Positions 34,887 through 43,792 are shown, counted from the first letter of the stretch. The stretch is DNA of 64,000 nucleotides from Paracidobacterium acidisoli (GCF_003428625.2 NZ_QVQT02000004.1:558001-622000), one strand, 5' to 3'. Notes: generated by a model from the letters alone, not told the origin. A program made the numbers and translations.

Positions 34887-35393
34887 ATGTCAAAACACGC
34901 ATTGCAGCGAAAGAACAGCGGCGCGCCGGTTATCCCCGACAAGCTGTACTTTCGCATTGGCGAAGTAGCAAAGCTCTGTGGAGTGGAAGCCTATGTGCTG
35001 CGCTTCTGGGAATCGGAGTTTCCGCAGCTCCGGCCCAATAAAAGCGGTACCGGCCAGCGTCTCTACCGTAAGCGCGATGTGGAGCTGGCTTTGCGCATCC
35101 GGCAGCTTCTGCACCAGGAGGGATACACCATTGCCGGCGCCCGCCAGGTGTTTACCCAGGCTGCCCAGTCCGCGCGAGAGGATAAAAAAGCCTCGCCGCA
35201 GACGGAGCTTGCCCTTCCTCAGGATGGCGCAGCGCGGGTGACCGCAACGCAGGCAAAACTGCGGCAGCTGCGCAGCGAGCTGCGGGATCTGCTGGGAATG
35301 CTGTCTTCACCGCCTGTGGTCTCGCAGAGCCCCGTGCGGCGTATGTCAAAGCCGCGGGCAATCCGTACCGAACGGCCTAACCTTTTTGAATAG
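34887..35393 (+). CDS. MerR-family transcriptional regulator
   Basis: 168 residues from the ATG at 34887. The winged helix-turn-helix is [32 protein letters not shown]...[31 protein letters not shown], typical of the HspR/MlrA-like part of MerR. A coiled C-terminus ([17 protein letters not shown]) probably mediates dimerisation. No ligand-binding cysteines are present, so it is not a metal sensor of the MerR/CueR type. In many bacteria such a protein lies near ihf or pheT; that context is missing here. Confidence 0.85.
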   Translation: MSKHALQRKNSGAPVIPDKLYFRIGEVAKLCGVEAYVLRFWESEFPQLRPNKSGTGQRLYRKRDVELALRIRQLLHQEGYTIAGARQVFTQAAQSAREDKKASPQTELALPQDGAARVTATQAKLRQLRSELRDLLGMLSSPPVVSQSPVRRMSKPRAIRTERPNLFE

Positions 35394-35401
35394 GTTGTGA
35401 C

Positions 35402-35665
35402 TCAGCGCGTCGCCGCCATATCGATTTCAATGCTGCCGCGCGTCATAAACCGTTCTACCGCCTGCATGACGCAGCCCTGGCCGCACAGGTGATACAGGTC
35501 TGAATTGCGGCTTTCGGCGGCGTTCCAGGGAAGCAGCGTAAAGCGAAATCCCGGCTGGCCCTCGTCGTAGCAGGGAACGTCGCCCAGCATCGCCATCCAC
35601 CAGTGGTTGGCCTCGCCCTTCTTCTTGCCGCAGATATCGCAGGTAAATGAAACGTCCCAGACCAT
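35402..35665 (-). CDS. Small zinc-ribbon-like hypothetical protein
   Basis: 87 residues from the ATG at 35665, with CTGGAGGC nine bases upstream. It starts MVWDVSFTCDICGKKKGE and has a Cys-X2-Cys pair near residue 9 and a later CGQGC pair (YHLCGQGCVMQ), together able to bind one zinc. I do not recognise a named family. It is convergent with merR (8 bp between stops) and divergent from another small zinc-ribbon gene. Confidence 0.7.
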   Translation of the reverse strand: MVWDVSFTCDICGKKKGEANHWWMAMLGDVPCYDEGQPGFRFTLLPWNAAESRNSDLYHLCGQGCVMQAVERFMTRGSIEIDMAATR

Positions 35666-35811
35666 GGTGGGTGCCTCCAGGAAGACAGGTAGAACTACAT
35701 TAGCGCAGTTTTGCGGCAAACCGCATCCAAATAACTCTCAGGGAGAATGCTGAATGGTTCCCCGCCATGTTCGGATGAATTCTCTGTTACTCCGATTTGG
35801 AGGAGCCTCGC

Positions 35812-36009
35812 ATGATTTGCCCGAATTGCTATGGATCAGAATTCCGCCTGTCGCACTTTCGCTGGCGCGACCTCGAGCGGCTCGCAGTGCTTCAGTATCC
35901 CATTCGCTGCCGTCATTGCCAGGAGCGTACCTACGGTGGTTTTCTGCTGGCGCTGTATCTCCTGCAGGTGCGCCGCCATCACCGTAAACATCCTTCGCAT
36001 ACGGAATAG
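35812..36009 (+). CDS. Small zinc-ribbon hypothetical protein
   Basis: 65 residues, MICPNCYGSEFRLSHFRWRD at the start, preceded by TTGGAGGAGCC. Two Cys-X2-Cys knuckles (CPNC at 3-6 and CRHC near 34-37) form a treble-clef or ribbon-type zinc site, followed by a hydrophobic stretch (GGFLLALYLL) and a basic His-rich tail (RRHHRKHPSH). Its function is unknown. Similar short proteins are common in acidobacteria as far as I recall. Confidence 0.72.
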   Translation: MICPNCYGSEFRLSHFRWRDLERLAVLQYPIRCRHCQERTYGGFLLALYLLQVRRHHRKHPSHTE

Positions 36010-36365
36010 CAGGATCTCGTCATGACGCGGAGGAGAATCGGCCGCGCATGCCCCAGAGAACGGCTTTCTCGTCTGCTTCCCTCCGCCATCCGTCACGCGC
36101 ATCTCGCTGTATGGATGCAAAGAAAATTTCTGTGCCCTCCGAAACGACGCGATAACCGGAATAGCTCGTCCGATAATGAACGAAGAGAAGATATTTTCCC
36201 GCGAATTCGCAGCAAGGCAGATAGATGACTCTGGAAAATAGGGCATCGGAAGCGCATTCTTCGGATTGCTGCCATTTAGCAATGCTTGTATATGAGATGC
36301 GTTCCCGTGTCGTGGATTTACGTTGATAACGATCGCTTCTTACTGCAGTCCAAAAAATATAAGCG
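36010..36365. other. 356-bp gap without a supported gene
   Basis: Short open frames exist on both strands (for example 36022-36228 plus and 35836-36282 minus), but none has a ribosome site plus a recognisable protein, and the minus frame overlaps the zinc-ribbon gene. The promoter of the ABC operon should lie near its right end; I see no convincing -35/-10 pair. No tRNA or hairpin terminator is visible. Confidence 0.5.
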
Positions 36366-37385
36366 ATGATCAGAGTACAGAACCTTACCAAAAGGTACGC
36401 GCGCGCCACTGCGGTGGATCAGATTTCATTTGCTGTGGAAAAAGGCCAGATCGTCGGATTTCTCGGCCCAAATGGAGCGGGAAAGACCACAACCATGCGT
36501 ATGCTGACGTGCTTCCTGCCGCCATCGGCGGGCACAGCGACCATCGCAGGCTTCGATGTGCTGGAGCAGCCCTTCGAGGTGAAAAAGCGCATTGGATATC
36601 TTCCTGAGTCGCCGCCCATATATCCCGAGATGGAGACAGTCGAGTATCTGCGCTTCGTCGGCCGGTTGAAGGGACTCTCGGGGGCCATGCTGGAAGAGCG
36701 TATCAATTATGTCTGTGATCGCTGCTTTGTCGCTGATGTTAAGACGAAGTTACTTGGCAAGTTGTCCAAAGGTTATCGTCAGCGTGTGGGCCTGGCCCAG
36801 GCCATCATCCACAATCCCGATGTGCTGATTCTCGACGAACCCACAGCCGGCCTCGATCCCAAACAGATCAACGAAACGCGCGATCTGATCAAAAGCCTTG
36901 CAGGCGATCACACCATCATTCTCAGCACGCATATCCTTCCTGAGGTGGAACAGACCTGCGAGCAGGTTGTCATCATCAACAAAGGAAAGCTTGTCGCGAC
37001 CGACTCCGTGCGCAATCTGCAGGAGCGCGCTCGCGGCGCAGAGACCATCCTGATCGAGGTTGCTCCGCGCGCCAGCGCGCCCGATGCCTCTCTCACGTTG
37101 CAGATACAGCAGCGTCTGGAGCGCATTCCCGGCGTCAGTCGCGTCGTCTGCAGAGAGCCGAGCGGTCCGGATATGGTGTTTGAGGCCGAAAGCCAGCACG
37201 GACAGCTGATCCGCGGCGATCTGGCGCGGGCCGTTGTCGAATCGGGCTGGGATCTCAACGAGCTTCGGCCTGCTTCCATGAGCCTCGAGGAGATATTCCT
37301 GCAGCTCACCGGAAGTGAAACTCACTCAGAGCCCGATAAAACTCCTGCGCCCCAGAGAATTCCCGCCAGCGAGCCGAATGCATGA
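36366..37385 (+). CDS. ABC transporter ATP-binding protein (GldA-like)
   Basis: 339 residues. Walker A is GPNGAGKTTTMRML, the signature LSKGYRQRVGLAQA, Walker B VLILDEPTAGLDP and the switch His is in ILSTHILPE. The C-terminal extension (~230-339) is typical of ABC-2 exporters of the GldA/NatA type. It overlaps the permease gene by 4 bp (ATGA) and heads a four-gene operon. The substrate is unknown; related Gld systems in Bacteroidetes are tied to gliding and secretion, but the family is widespread in non-gliders. Confidence 0.92.
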   Translation: MIRVQNLTKRYARATAVDQISFAVEKGQIVGFLGPNGAGKTTTMRMLTCFLPPSAGTATIAGFDVLEQPFEVKKRIGYLPESPPIYPEMETVEYLRFVGRLKGLSGAMLEERINYVCDRCFVADVKTKLLGKLSKGYRQRVGLAQAIIHNPDVLILDEPTAGLDPKQINETRDLIKSLAGDHTIILSTHILPEVEQTCEQVVIINKGKLVATDSVRNLQERARGAETILIEVAPRASAPDASLTLQIQQRLERIPGVSRVVCREPSGPDMVFEAESQHGQLIRGDLARAVVESGWDLNELRPASMSLEEIFLQLTGSETHSEPDKTPAPQRIPASEPNA

Positions 37386-38149
37386 GAAATACCTGGACGA
37401 TCTGCCGTAAGGAGCTGCGCAGCTATTTTGTGTCGCCGGTCGCATATCTGCTGCTGGCGATGTTCAGCCTGATCTTTGGTTTTTTCTTCTGGAACGCGCT
37501 TGGTTATTTTGTGATCGAAGGCATCGAGATGCAGATGCGCGGCCAGGCGATCCCCATGAACATCAACGAGCAGATCATCCGTCCTCTGCTCTCGAACGCC
37601 AGCGTCCTCGGCCTCTTCTTCATTCCCATGATCACCATGCGCCTCTTCGCTGAGGAGAAGCGCACCGGAACCATCGAGCTGCTGACGACTTCTCCGGTGC
37701 GTGACCTCGAGATCGTCCTCGGCAAATGGTCTGCCGCGCTCATTCTCTACGCATGTCTGCTCTTGTTCACCGCGCTCAACTTTTCATTCCTTTTTCTCTA
37801 CGGCAATCCCGACTGGAAGCCGCTTGCCGTCGGTTATCTTGGGCTTCTTCTCCAGGCAGGCGGACTGCTCGCCATTGGAACATTTATTTCCACGCTGACG
37901 AAGAATCAGATCATCGCCGGCGCGGCTACTTTCGGTGTCTGCCTGCTGTTGTGGGTGCTGGAATGGGTGAGCGGCTATGAGTCGGCCACATGGGCAACCG
38001 TTCTCGCCTATCTTTCGGTGATCACGCATTTTGACTCGTTCGGCAGAGGTGTGATCGAGATCAAAGACACTGTCTTCTATTTCACTCTGATCTTCCTGGG
38101 GCTCTTCTTCACGTCGCGTTCCATGGAATCGCTGCGGTGGAGGTCGTAG
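37382..38149 (+). CDS. ABC-2 type permease (GldF-like)
   Basis: 255 residues with six hydrophobic segments (for example VAYLLLAMFSLIFGFFFW, ALILYACLLLFTALNFSFLFLYG, FYFTLIFLGLFFTSR). The N-terminal ICRKELRSYFVSPVAY and the loop MRLFAEEKRTGTIELLLTTSPV-like segment are typical of GldF/NosY permeases. Its start overlaps the ATPase gene, and its stop directly abuts the next ATG, which is preceded by GGAGG inside this gene. Confidence 0.9.
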   Translation: MRNTWTICRKELRSYFVSPVAYLLLAMFSLIFGFFFWNALGYFVIEGIEMQMRGQAIPMNINEQIIRPLLSNASVLGLFFIPMITMRLFAEEKRTGTIELLTTSPVRDLEIVLGKWSAALILYACLLLFTALNFSFLFLYGNPDWKPLAVGYLGLLLQAGGLLAIGTFISTLTKNQIIAGAATFGVCLLLWVLEWVSGYESATWATVLAYLSVITHFDSFGRGVIEIKDTVFYFTLIFLGLFFTSRSMESLRWRS

Positions 38150-39526
38150 ATGGCGGGTCAGTGGCTGAAGGCAAGACAGACAAAGTATGCAACCTATGCG
38201 GCGGCATACATCCTGATTGTGCTGGCTGTCGCAGTCGTCGTGAATGTGCTGGCAAATCGCTACAACAAGTCATACGACACGACCTCGAACAAGCGGTACA
38301 GTCTCTCGGATCAGACCAAAAAGATTGTAAAGGGCCTGAAGCAGGATGCGACCATCCTCTACTTCAATCAGAGCACTCGCTTTCAGGAGGGCCGCGATCT
38401 GCTCGCCGAGTACTCTGACCTTTCCCCCCGCGTTCATGTTCAGTACGTCGACCCCGACAAAGAGCCTCAGCTCGCACGCGCCGACAATATCCGCGATCTC
38501 GGCACTGCGGTCGTGCAGATCGGTAAAAAAAAGGAAGCCGCGCAGAGCATGACGGAAGAGGGCATCACAGGAGCCTTTATCCGTGATCTCAAAAGCGGCA
38601 CCCGCACCGTCTGTTTCCTGACCGGCAGTGGTGAGCATCCGATCGACGGCAGCGACCGCGATGGTCTCTCCCGTCTTAAAGCCCTCCTGACGGGTGAAAG
38701 TTATGAAACGCAGAGCGTCGATCTGCTGACGAAGGCTCAGGTGCCGGGCGATTGCACCGTGCTTGTGATCGCCGGCCCCACGCACGATTATCAGCAGCCG
38801 GAAGTAAATGCGATTCAGACCTATGTCGAAGCTGGCGGACGCGCCATGTTCCTGCTCGATCCGCCCATCGGTTCCGGAGCCTCCGCCATCGCGGCCAACG
38901 ATGCGCTTACGGCCCTGCTGCAGGGCTGGGGTGTGATCGTAGACAAGGATCTGATTCTCGATCTCAACCCTATCGGGCAGATCGCCGGTCTCGGCCCACA
39001 GGTTCCCCTGGTCACCAGTTACAGCTCGCAGCCCATCGTGAGCGGCATGCGCGGAACGGCAACCGGCTTTCCGCTCTCGCGATCACTTGATATCAAAGAC
39101 ACGGCCAAAACCAGCATTCAGAAGCTCTTCAGCTCGTCTGACAGCAGCCTCGCGACCGCCGATCTGGCTGCAAGCTCAGTCAATGTGAATGACCCGAAGA
39201 ATAAAAAAGGGCCATTCACCCTCGCGGCGGCGGGAACCTGGGACACCGGCAAGCCGAACGAGCAGGGACGATTCGTGGTGGTCGGCAGCTCATCGTGGGC
39301 CGCGAATCGCTTCATCGACTTCAACGGCAACAGCGACCTCGCGCTGAATGCAGTGAACTGGCTCTCCTCCGACGAAGACCTGATCTCGATCCGGCCCAAG
39401 CCGCAGGACGACCGGCGCATCACAATGACCCGCGCTCAGCTCGGCATCGTGCGCGCCACCAGCCAGTTCGTGCTGCCGCTCATCGTCATCCTCATCGGCA
39501 TTCTTGTGTGGTGGAGGAGAAGGTAA
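38150..39526 (+). CDS. GldG-family ABC auxiliary protein
   Basis: 458 residues. An N-terminal transmembrane helix (AAYILIVLAVAVVVNVLA) is followed by a periplasmic domain opening RYNKSYDTTSNKRYSLSDQTKKIVKGL, the hallmark of ABC_transp_aux / GldG. A second helix near the C-terminus (FVLPLIVILIGILVWWRRR) closes it. The middle (~150-330) resembles a ThuA/glutamine-amidotransferase-like fold (FLTGSGEHPIDGSDRDGL, VLVIAGPTHDYQQPE). It begins directly after the permease stop and should form a complex with it. Confidence 0.88.
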   Translation: MAGQWLKARQTKYATYAAAYILIVLAVAVVVNVLANRYNKSYDTTSNKRYSLSDQTKKIVKGLKQDATILYFNQSTRFQEGRDLLAEYSDLSPRVHVQYVDPDKEPQLARADNIRDLGTAVVQIGKKKEAAQSMTEEGITGAFIRDLKSGTRTVCFLTGSGEHPIDGSDRDGLSRLKALLTGESYETQSVDLLTKAQVPGDCTVLVIAGPTHDYQQPEVNAIQTYVEAGGRAMFLLDPPIGSGASAIAANDALTALLQGWGVIVDKDLILDLNPIGQIAGLGPQVPLVTSYSSQPIVSGMRGTATGFPLSRSLDIKDTAKTSIQKLFSSSDSSLATADLAASSVNVNDPKNKKGPFTLAAAGTWDTGKPNEQGRFVVVGSSSWAANRFIDFNGNSDLALNAVNWLSSDEDLISIRPKPQDDRRITMTRAQLGIVRATSQFVLPLIVILIGILVWWRRR

Positions 39527-39568
39527 GAGAACGCTCGACGAGCTTCAGGAGATATCCGGAAAAGCGTT

Positions 39569-40879
39569 ATGAAACTCCGCAGTCTGATGGTTGCAGCATT
39601 GGTTCTCCTGATCCTTGCAGGAGTCCTTTACTGGTCTGGCCACCATAAATCTTCCACGGCGAACGTGAGTGCTGCCGCCGATGCAGCGCCGGCCATTCTC
39701 CATCTCAGCGAGCCCGATATCACACAGCTCACCGTGGCCAGAAAGGGTTCTGCGCCGGTCATCCTGGAGAAGACCGGCTCCGGCTCCTGGCAGATCACTG
39801 CGCCGAAGCAGATGCGCGCCGATCAGACCAACGTCTCCGGCATCCTCAATACCGTCTCTTCACTCGATTCCGAGCGGGTGGTCGAAAACAAGGCCGGTGA
39901 TCTTTCCTCATTCGGGCTCAGCCAGCCCTCTCTTGAAATAGACATCGGTGAGAAGAACCATACGACCCAAAAGCTGCTGCTGGGCGATGACACCCCGACC
40001 GGCAGTGCCGTCTATGCCATGGTCGAAGGCGATCCCAGAGTCTTTACAACCTACAGCTATTACAAAAACAGTCTCGACAAGGGGCTGGACGATCTGCGCG
40101 ACAAGCGATTGCTGACCGCGGATTCCGACAAGATCACCCGGATCGAGCTCATCCGCAAAAATATGGATGTCACCTTCGATCGTGGCAAAGATGGCTGGCA
40201 GATCGTGAAGCCGGAGCCTCTCCGTGCCGACAACTCGCAGGTGCAGCAGCTTGTCAGCGGCCTGACCGGAGCGACGATGGATCTGAATGGAGCGCACAGC
40301 AAAGACGCAGCCGCACTCTTCGCCGCCGCGCAGCCCATCGCAATCGCGAAGGTCACCGATGACACGGGTACGGAGACTCTGGAGGTTCGGGAGAGCAAAG
40401 GCCAGTATTATGCAAAATCGAGTGCCGTCGAAGGCGTGTACGAAACCGGCTCCGATACCGGAAGCGCGCTCGACAGGAGCGAAGACGACTTCCGCAACCA
40501 CAGGCTCTTCGACTTCGACTACGACGAGCCCAATCGCGTAGAGGTGCGCAGCGGCGCAGACTCCTGGCTCTTTACCCGCAATGGCGGCGAGTGGTGGTCG
40601 GCCGGAAAGCAGATGAACGCAGACGATATCGAATCGCTGGTCTCGAAGCTGCGCGACCTGTCTGCAGGCAGTTTTGTCAGCTCCGGCTTTACCGCGCCCG
40701 GAATAGAAATAACCGTCACCTCGAACGAAGGCAAACGCGTCGAAATCGTACAAATAGCAAAGGCCGCTCATGAGTGCATTGCCCGCCGGCAGAATGAGCC
40801 GTCGCTCTATCGCCTCGATGCAGGCATAGTCGATGACCTGACGAAAGCCGCCGCCGCCATCCAGCCCGCAAAAAAATAA
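39569..40879 (+). CDS. DUF4340-domain protein of the Gld-like ABC operon
   Basis: 436 residues. An N-terminal anchor (SLMVAALVLLILAGVLYWSG) precedes repeated beta-rich units with the DUF4340 pattern: ITQLTVARKGSAPVILEK...WQIT, VVENKAGDLSSFGLSQPSLEI, then a second round ITRIELIRKNMDVTFDRGKDGWQIV and a third NRVEVRSGADSWLFTRNGGEWW. It lies outside the cytoplasm, tethered to the inner membrane. It is 42 bp after gldG-like and closes the operon. DUF4340 proteins are regularly linked to GldG-type ABC systems; their role is unknown. Confidence 0.88.
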   Translation: MKLRSLMVAALVLLILAGVLYWSGHHKSSTANVSAAADAAPAILHLSEPDITQLTVARKGSAPVILEKTGSGSWQITAPKQMRADQTNVSGILNTVSSLDSERVVENKAGDLSSFGLSQPSLEIDIGEKNHTTQKLLLGDDTPTGSAVYAMVEGDPRVFTTYSYYKNSLDKGLDDLRDKRLLTADSDKITRIELIRKNMDVTFDRGKDGWQIVKPEPLRADNSQVQQLVSGLTGATMDLNGAHSKDAAALFAAAQPIAIAKVTDDTGTETLEVRESKGQYYAKSSAVEGVYETGSDTGSALDRSEDDFRNHRLFDFDYDEPNRVEVRSGADSWLFTRNGGEWWSAGKQMNADDIESLVSKLRDLSAGSFVSSGFTAPGIEITVTSNEGKRVEIVQIAKAAHECIARRQNEPSLYRLDAGIVDDLTKAAAAIQPAKK

Positions 40880-40978
40880 ACATAAAGAAATAAGTACCCG
40901 GGTGTCCCGTTCCTTGCATCGGCTGTGAAGAATGAAAGGTATGGTAGGCTGACGAATATCCCACTCAGGAGGCGTGTC

Positions 40979-41189
40979 ATGAGCAACGATAAATTCGAAC
41001 AGCTGCCTTCCTTTCGAGCGAAGCAGTAAGCGCCGCAAAGGCTTCCCTTCAGAAACCAAAGTAAAACGCGGGCTCCGCGTCGTTAACGGCGACAAAGAAC
41101 TCCGGGAAAAGCTAGGCCGGAACGATTTGTGTCCATGCGGTTCCGGCAGGAGCTTTCAAGCGATGCTGTCTCCGATCCGGTCGATATGA
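40979..41189 (+). pseudogene. SEC-C motif protein gene interrupted by two single-base shifts
   Basis: A good ribosome site (CAGGAGG, six bases before the ATG at 40979) opens [12 protein letters not shown], which stops at 41027-41029. Removing one T from the TTT at 41012-41014 continues in [19 protein letters not shown] and then [15 protein letters not shown] second extra T at 41154-41156 must be removed to complete FKRCC, the Cys-rich end of the SEC-C zinc motif (CPCGSGxxFKxCC). Both breaks occur at CTTTC. Either a decayed gene, sequence errors or frameshifting would explain this. The first frame after the second site ends at 41189. Confidence 0.75.
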
Positions 41190-41228
41190 CGGGGCGGTAC
41201 GTAACTACTTTTTTCCGCGAATAACCGG

Positions 41229-41265
41229 GTGTGGTCCATGTCCGTTCGTCGGACATGGGCCACAC
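41229..41265. repeat. 16-bp inverted repeat upstream of the PaiB-like gene
   Basis: GTGTGGTCCATGTCCG (41229-41244) pairs with CGGACATGGGCCACAC (41250-41265) around a TTCGT loop with a single G-T pair. The GACATGGG core recurs in the hairpin at 63338-63363, so it may belong to an interspersed hairpin family rather than be an operator. It ends 37 bp before the start of the PaiB-like gene, so a regulatory role is also possible. Confidence 0.6.
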
Positions 41266-41302
41266 GCTCTCATCGCTATATCCTGTACACAGGAGAGCAC
41301 CC

Positions 41303-41965
41303 GTGTACAGGCCGAAGGCATTCGTTGTCGATGATCTCGCTACCCTCCACGCCGACATCCGCAGTGGCGGTCTGGCAACGCTGGTCTCTGTAACGGGAAG
41401 CGGCCTGGTCGCAACACATCTTCCGCTGCTTTTACGCGAATCCGACGGCCCCTTCGGGACCCTCCTCGGCCACATCTCGCTCGCCAACACCCAGTGGAAA
41501 GAGACGGACTCCGGCATCGAAGCCCTCGCCATCTTCACTGGTCCCGAAACCTATGTCACCCCTAACTGGTACGCCGCAAAGCAGGAGACGGGCCGCGTCG
41601 TCCCCACCTGGAATTACGCCGCGATTCACGCCTGGGGCCGTCCCGTATTCTTTCAGGACGCGGATCGTCTGCGCGATCTGGTCACGCAGCTTACAGACAA
41701 ATTCGAAGCCGGCTTTCCCGCCCCCTGGCGCGTTGCCGACGCTCCGGAAAATTACATCGAGTCGCAGCTGAAAGCCATCGTTGGCTTTGAAATGCGGATC
41801 ACCCGCATCGAGGGCAAGCGGAAGTTCAATCAAAACCGCTCCGCTGAAGACCGTCAGGGAGTGATTCGGGGGCTGCGCGAGCTGGGCGCCCAGGGAGATA
41901 CGCGCAAAACCGAGGTAGCCGACCTGATGGAAAATATCGAATCCGAGCCCCCGGCCGGATACTGA
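41303..41965 (+). CDS. PaiB-like FMN-binding split-barrel protein
   Basis: 220 residues from a GTG at 41303 with AGGAGAG six bases upstream; it reads VYRPKAFVVDDLATLHADIR, the standard PaiB beginning. Other family blocks are ATHLPLLL, LLGHISLANTQWK, YVTPNWYA and VPTWNYAAIHAWG, then VGFEMRITRIEGKRKFNQNRS, in which the KxxxNxx segment is conserved. PaiB proteins bind flavin in a split beta-barrel; in Bacillus PaiB is described as a negative regulator, elsewhere the role is open. Reading from 41231 would add 24 residues unrelated to the family. Confidence 0.9.
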   Translation: MYRPKAFVVDDLATLHADIRSGGLATLVSVTGSGLVATHLPLLLRESDGPFGTLLGHISLANTQWKETDSGIEALAIFTGPETYVTPNWYAAKQETGRVVPTWNYAAIHAWGRPVFFQDADRLRDLVTQLTDKFEAGFPAPWRVADAPENYIESQLKAIVGFEMRITRIEGKRKFNQNRSAEDRQGVIRGLRELGAQGDTRKTEVADLMENIESEPPAGY

Positions 41966-42058
41966 GCCGGATCGGATCGCGCCCGGAAGTAGCCCACAGT
42001 TACAGGAAAAACAGTTAAACTAGCCCTTCCAGCCGAATTTCATCTCAACGGAAGCGCC

Positions 42059-43108
42059 TTGTCAGAACAAACAGCGAAAAAGACGCCGGTGACCTATGCT
42101 GATGCCGGAGTGAATATCTCCAGCGGCGACCGCGCCAAGCAGCGCATTAAGTATCTTGCGCAGAAGACCTTTAACCGCAATGTGCTCAGCGAGATCGGCG
42201 GTTTTGGCGGGCTTTTCCGGCTTGACGGCAAGTACCAGCAGCCTGTCCTCGTCTCCAGCGCCGACGGTGTCGGCACCAAGCTGAAAATCGCCTTCGAGCT
42301 TGGCATTCATCACACCGTAGGTGCGGATCTGGTGAATCACTGCGTGAATGATATTGCGGTGCAGGGCGCGAAACCGCTGTTTTTCCTCGATTATCTGGCG
42401 ACCGGCAGGCTGGACCACGAAGTCACCGAAAAGATCGTCAGCGGCCTCTCCGATGCCTGCCGCGCCAACGGCTGCGCGCTCATAGGCGGCGAGACAGCGC
42501 AAATGCCAGGCTTCTATGCCGATGGGGAATATGATCTCGCCGGCTTCATCGTAGGCGTTGTGGAGCGCGAAAAGCTCATTACCGGAGAAAACATCCATAT
42601 CGGCGACGTACTCATCGCCTTCCCCTCCACCGGCCTCCATACAAATGGATATTCTCTGGCTCGCAAGCTCTTCTTCGAGGTTGCCGAGTATAAGGCCGGC
42701 CAGTACATCAATGCCCTGCAGGACAAAGCCGGCGCGGCGCTGATGAAGACCCACCGCAGCTACCTCAATCTCATTAAAAAGCTCACCGCAGGTGATTACA
42801 CGACCGGTATGGCGCACATAACCGGCGGTGGAGTCACCGAAAATCTGCCCCGTATCCTGCCCCGGGGTATGGCGGCACAGGTAGAGCTGGGAAGCTGGCC
42901 GGTACTGCCCATCTTCGAGCACCTGCGTGAGCTGGGCAATGTGGATCAGGATGAAATGCTGCGGACCTTCAATATGGGGATCGGCCTCATCGCTGCTGTT
43001 CCCGCCGAGAAATTCAAGCGCACCAAATCCATGCTCGACCGCGCGGGCGAAAAATTCCATGTCATCGGTCGCATTGTCAAAGGTGAGCGCAAGGTCGTTT
43101 ACGTCTGA
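42059..43108 (+). CDS. purM: Phosphoribosylformylglycinamidine cyclo-ligase
   Basis: 349 residues from a TTG at 42059 (GGAAG box four bases upstream). It opens MSEQTAKKTPVTYADAGVNISSGDRAKQRIK. PurM signatures: SADGVGTKLKIAFELG (ATP loop), VNHCVNDIAVQGAKPLFFLDYLATGRL, ALIGGETAQMPGFY, GLHTNGYSLAR and GGGVTENLPRIL. It forms aminoimidazole ribotide in purine synthesis, cytoplasmic. Its stop overlaps the purN start by one base (TGATG), so the two are translationally coupled. Confidence 0.96.
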   Translation: MSEQTAKKTPVTYADAGVNISSGDRAKQRIKYLAQKTFNRNVLSEIGGFGGLFRLDGKYQQPVLVSSADGVGTKLKIAFELGIHHTVGADLVNHCVNDIAVQGAKPLFFLDYLATGRLDHEVTEKIVSGLSDACRANGCALIGGETAQMPGFYADGEYDLAGFIVGVVEREKLITGENIHIGDVLIAFPSTGLHTNGYSLARKLFFEVAEYKAGQYINALQDKAGAALMKTHRSYLNLIKKLTAGDYTTGMAHITGGGVTENLPRILPRGMAAQVELGSWPVLPIFEHLRELGNVDQDEMLRTFNMGIGLIAAVPAEKFKRTKSMLDRAGEKFHVIGRIVKGERKVVYV

Positions 43109-43713
43109 TGAAGCGCCTGGGCATTCTTTTCTCCGGTCGCGGCTCCAACTTCCTCGCCATCGCCGACAGCATCGCAGCCGGAAAGCTCCTCGGCTGCGAG
43201 ATCGCCGTGGTGATCTCGAACAAAGCCGATGCTCCGGGCCTCGCTGCTGCCCGTGACCGCGGCCTCGCTGCCGTCGCCATCGAAGCTCAGGGCCGCAAAC
43301 GCGCCGAGCACGATGCAACCATCGTCGCCTGCCTGCGCGAGCATCATGTCGATCTGATCTGTCTTGCCGGATACATGCGGCTGCTCTCGCCCGAATTCGT
43401 GCAGGCCTTCCCGCAGCGCATTCTCAACATCCATCCGTCTCTGCTGCCCGCCTTCCCCGGTCTCGACGCGCAGCACCAGGCCTTCGATTACGGCGTTCAG
43501 GTTGCCGGCTGCACCGTTCACTTCGTCGACGAGCAGCTCGACCATGGCGTCATCGTCCTGCAGAAGACAGTCCCCGTCCTCGAAGACGACGACGCACAAA
43601 CGCTTTCCGCCCGCATCCTCGAGCAGGAACACCTCGCCTACAGCGAAGCCATCGCCCGGGTGATCTCAGGCGACTATGAATTTGCCGGTCGACGCTACGT
43701 TCGGAAACCATAG
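43108..43713 (+). CDS. purN: Phosphoribosylglycinamide formyltransferase
   Basis: 201 residues. MKRLGILFSGRGSNFLAIAD (phosphate loop), NIHPSLLPAFPG (the catalytic Asn/His block), VQVAGCTVHFVDEQLDHG with the catalytic Asp, and GDYEFAGRRY at the end identify PurN, the 10-formyl-THF-dependent enzyme of purine synthesis. It overlaps purM by one base. Its length is normal. Nothing unusual. Confidence 0.96.
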   Translation: MKRLGILFSGRGSNFLAIADSIAAGKLLGCEIAVVISNKADAPGLAAARDRGLAAVAIEAQGRKRAEHDATIVACLREHHVDLICLAGYMRLLSPEFVQAFPQRILNIHPSLLPAFPGLDAQHQAFDYGVQVAGCTVHFVDEQLDHGVIVLQKTVPVLEDDDAQTLSARILEQEHLAYSEAIARVISGDYEFAGRRYVRKP

Positions 43714-43792
43714 CGCTGAATTCCATCACTCGGCCGGAGTCATGCGGCCGGCGGCAGGCTGTTCCTGTGCATTGCTTTAAAATAGAAACTTC

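Noticed and set aside
36022-36228. 68-codon frame in the gap before the ABC operon
   Set aside because: No ribosome site and an arginine-rich low-complexity translation.
36010-36365. tRNA or small RNA in the gap
   Set aside because: No cloverleaf T-arm (GGTTCRA) or other RNA signature found.
39908-41095. 395-codon minus-strand frame over the DUF4340 and SEC-C region
   Set aside because: Overlaps the conserved DUF4340 gene entirely and has no family match in its translation.
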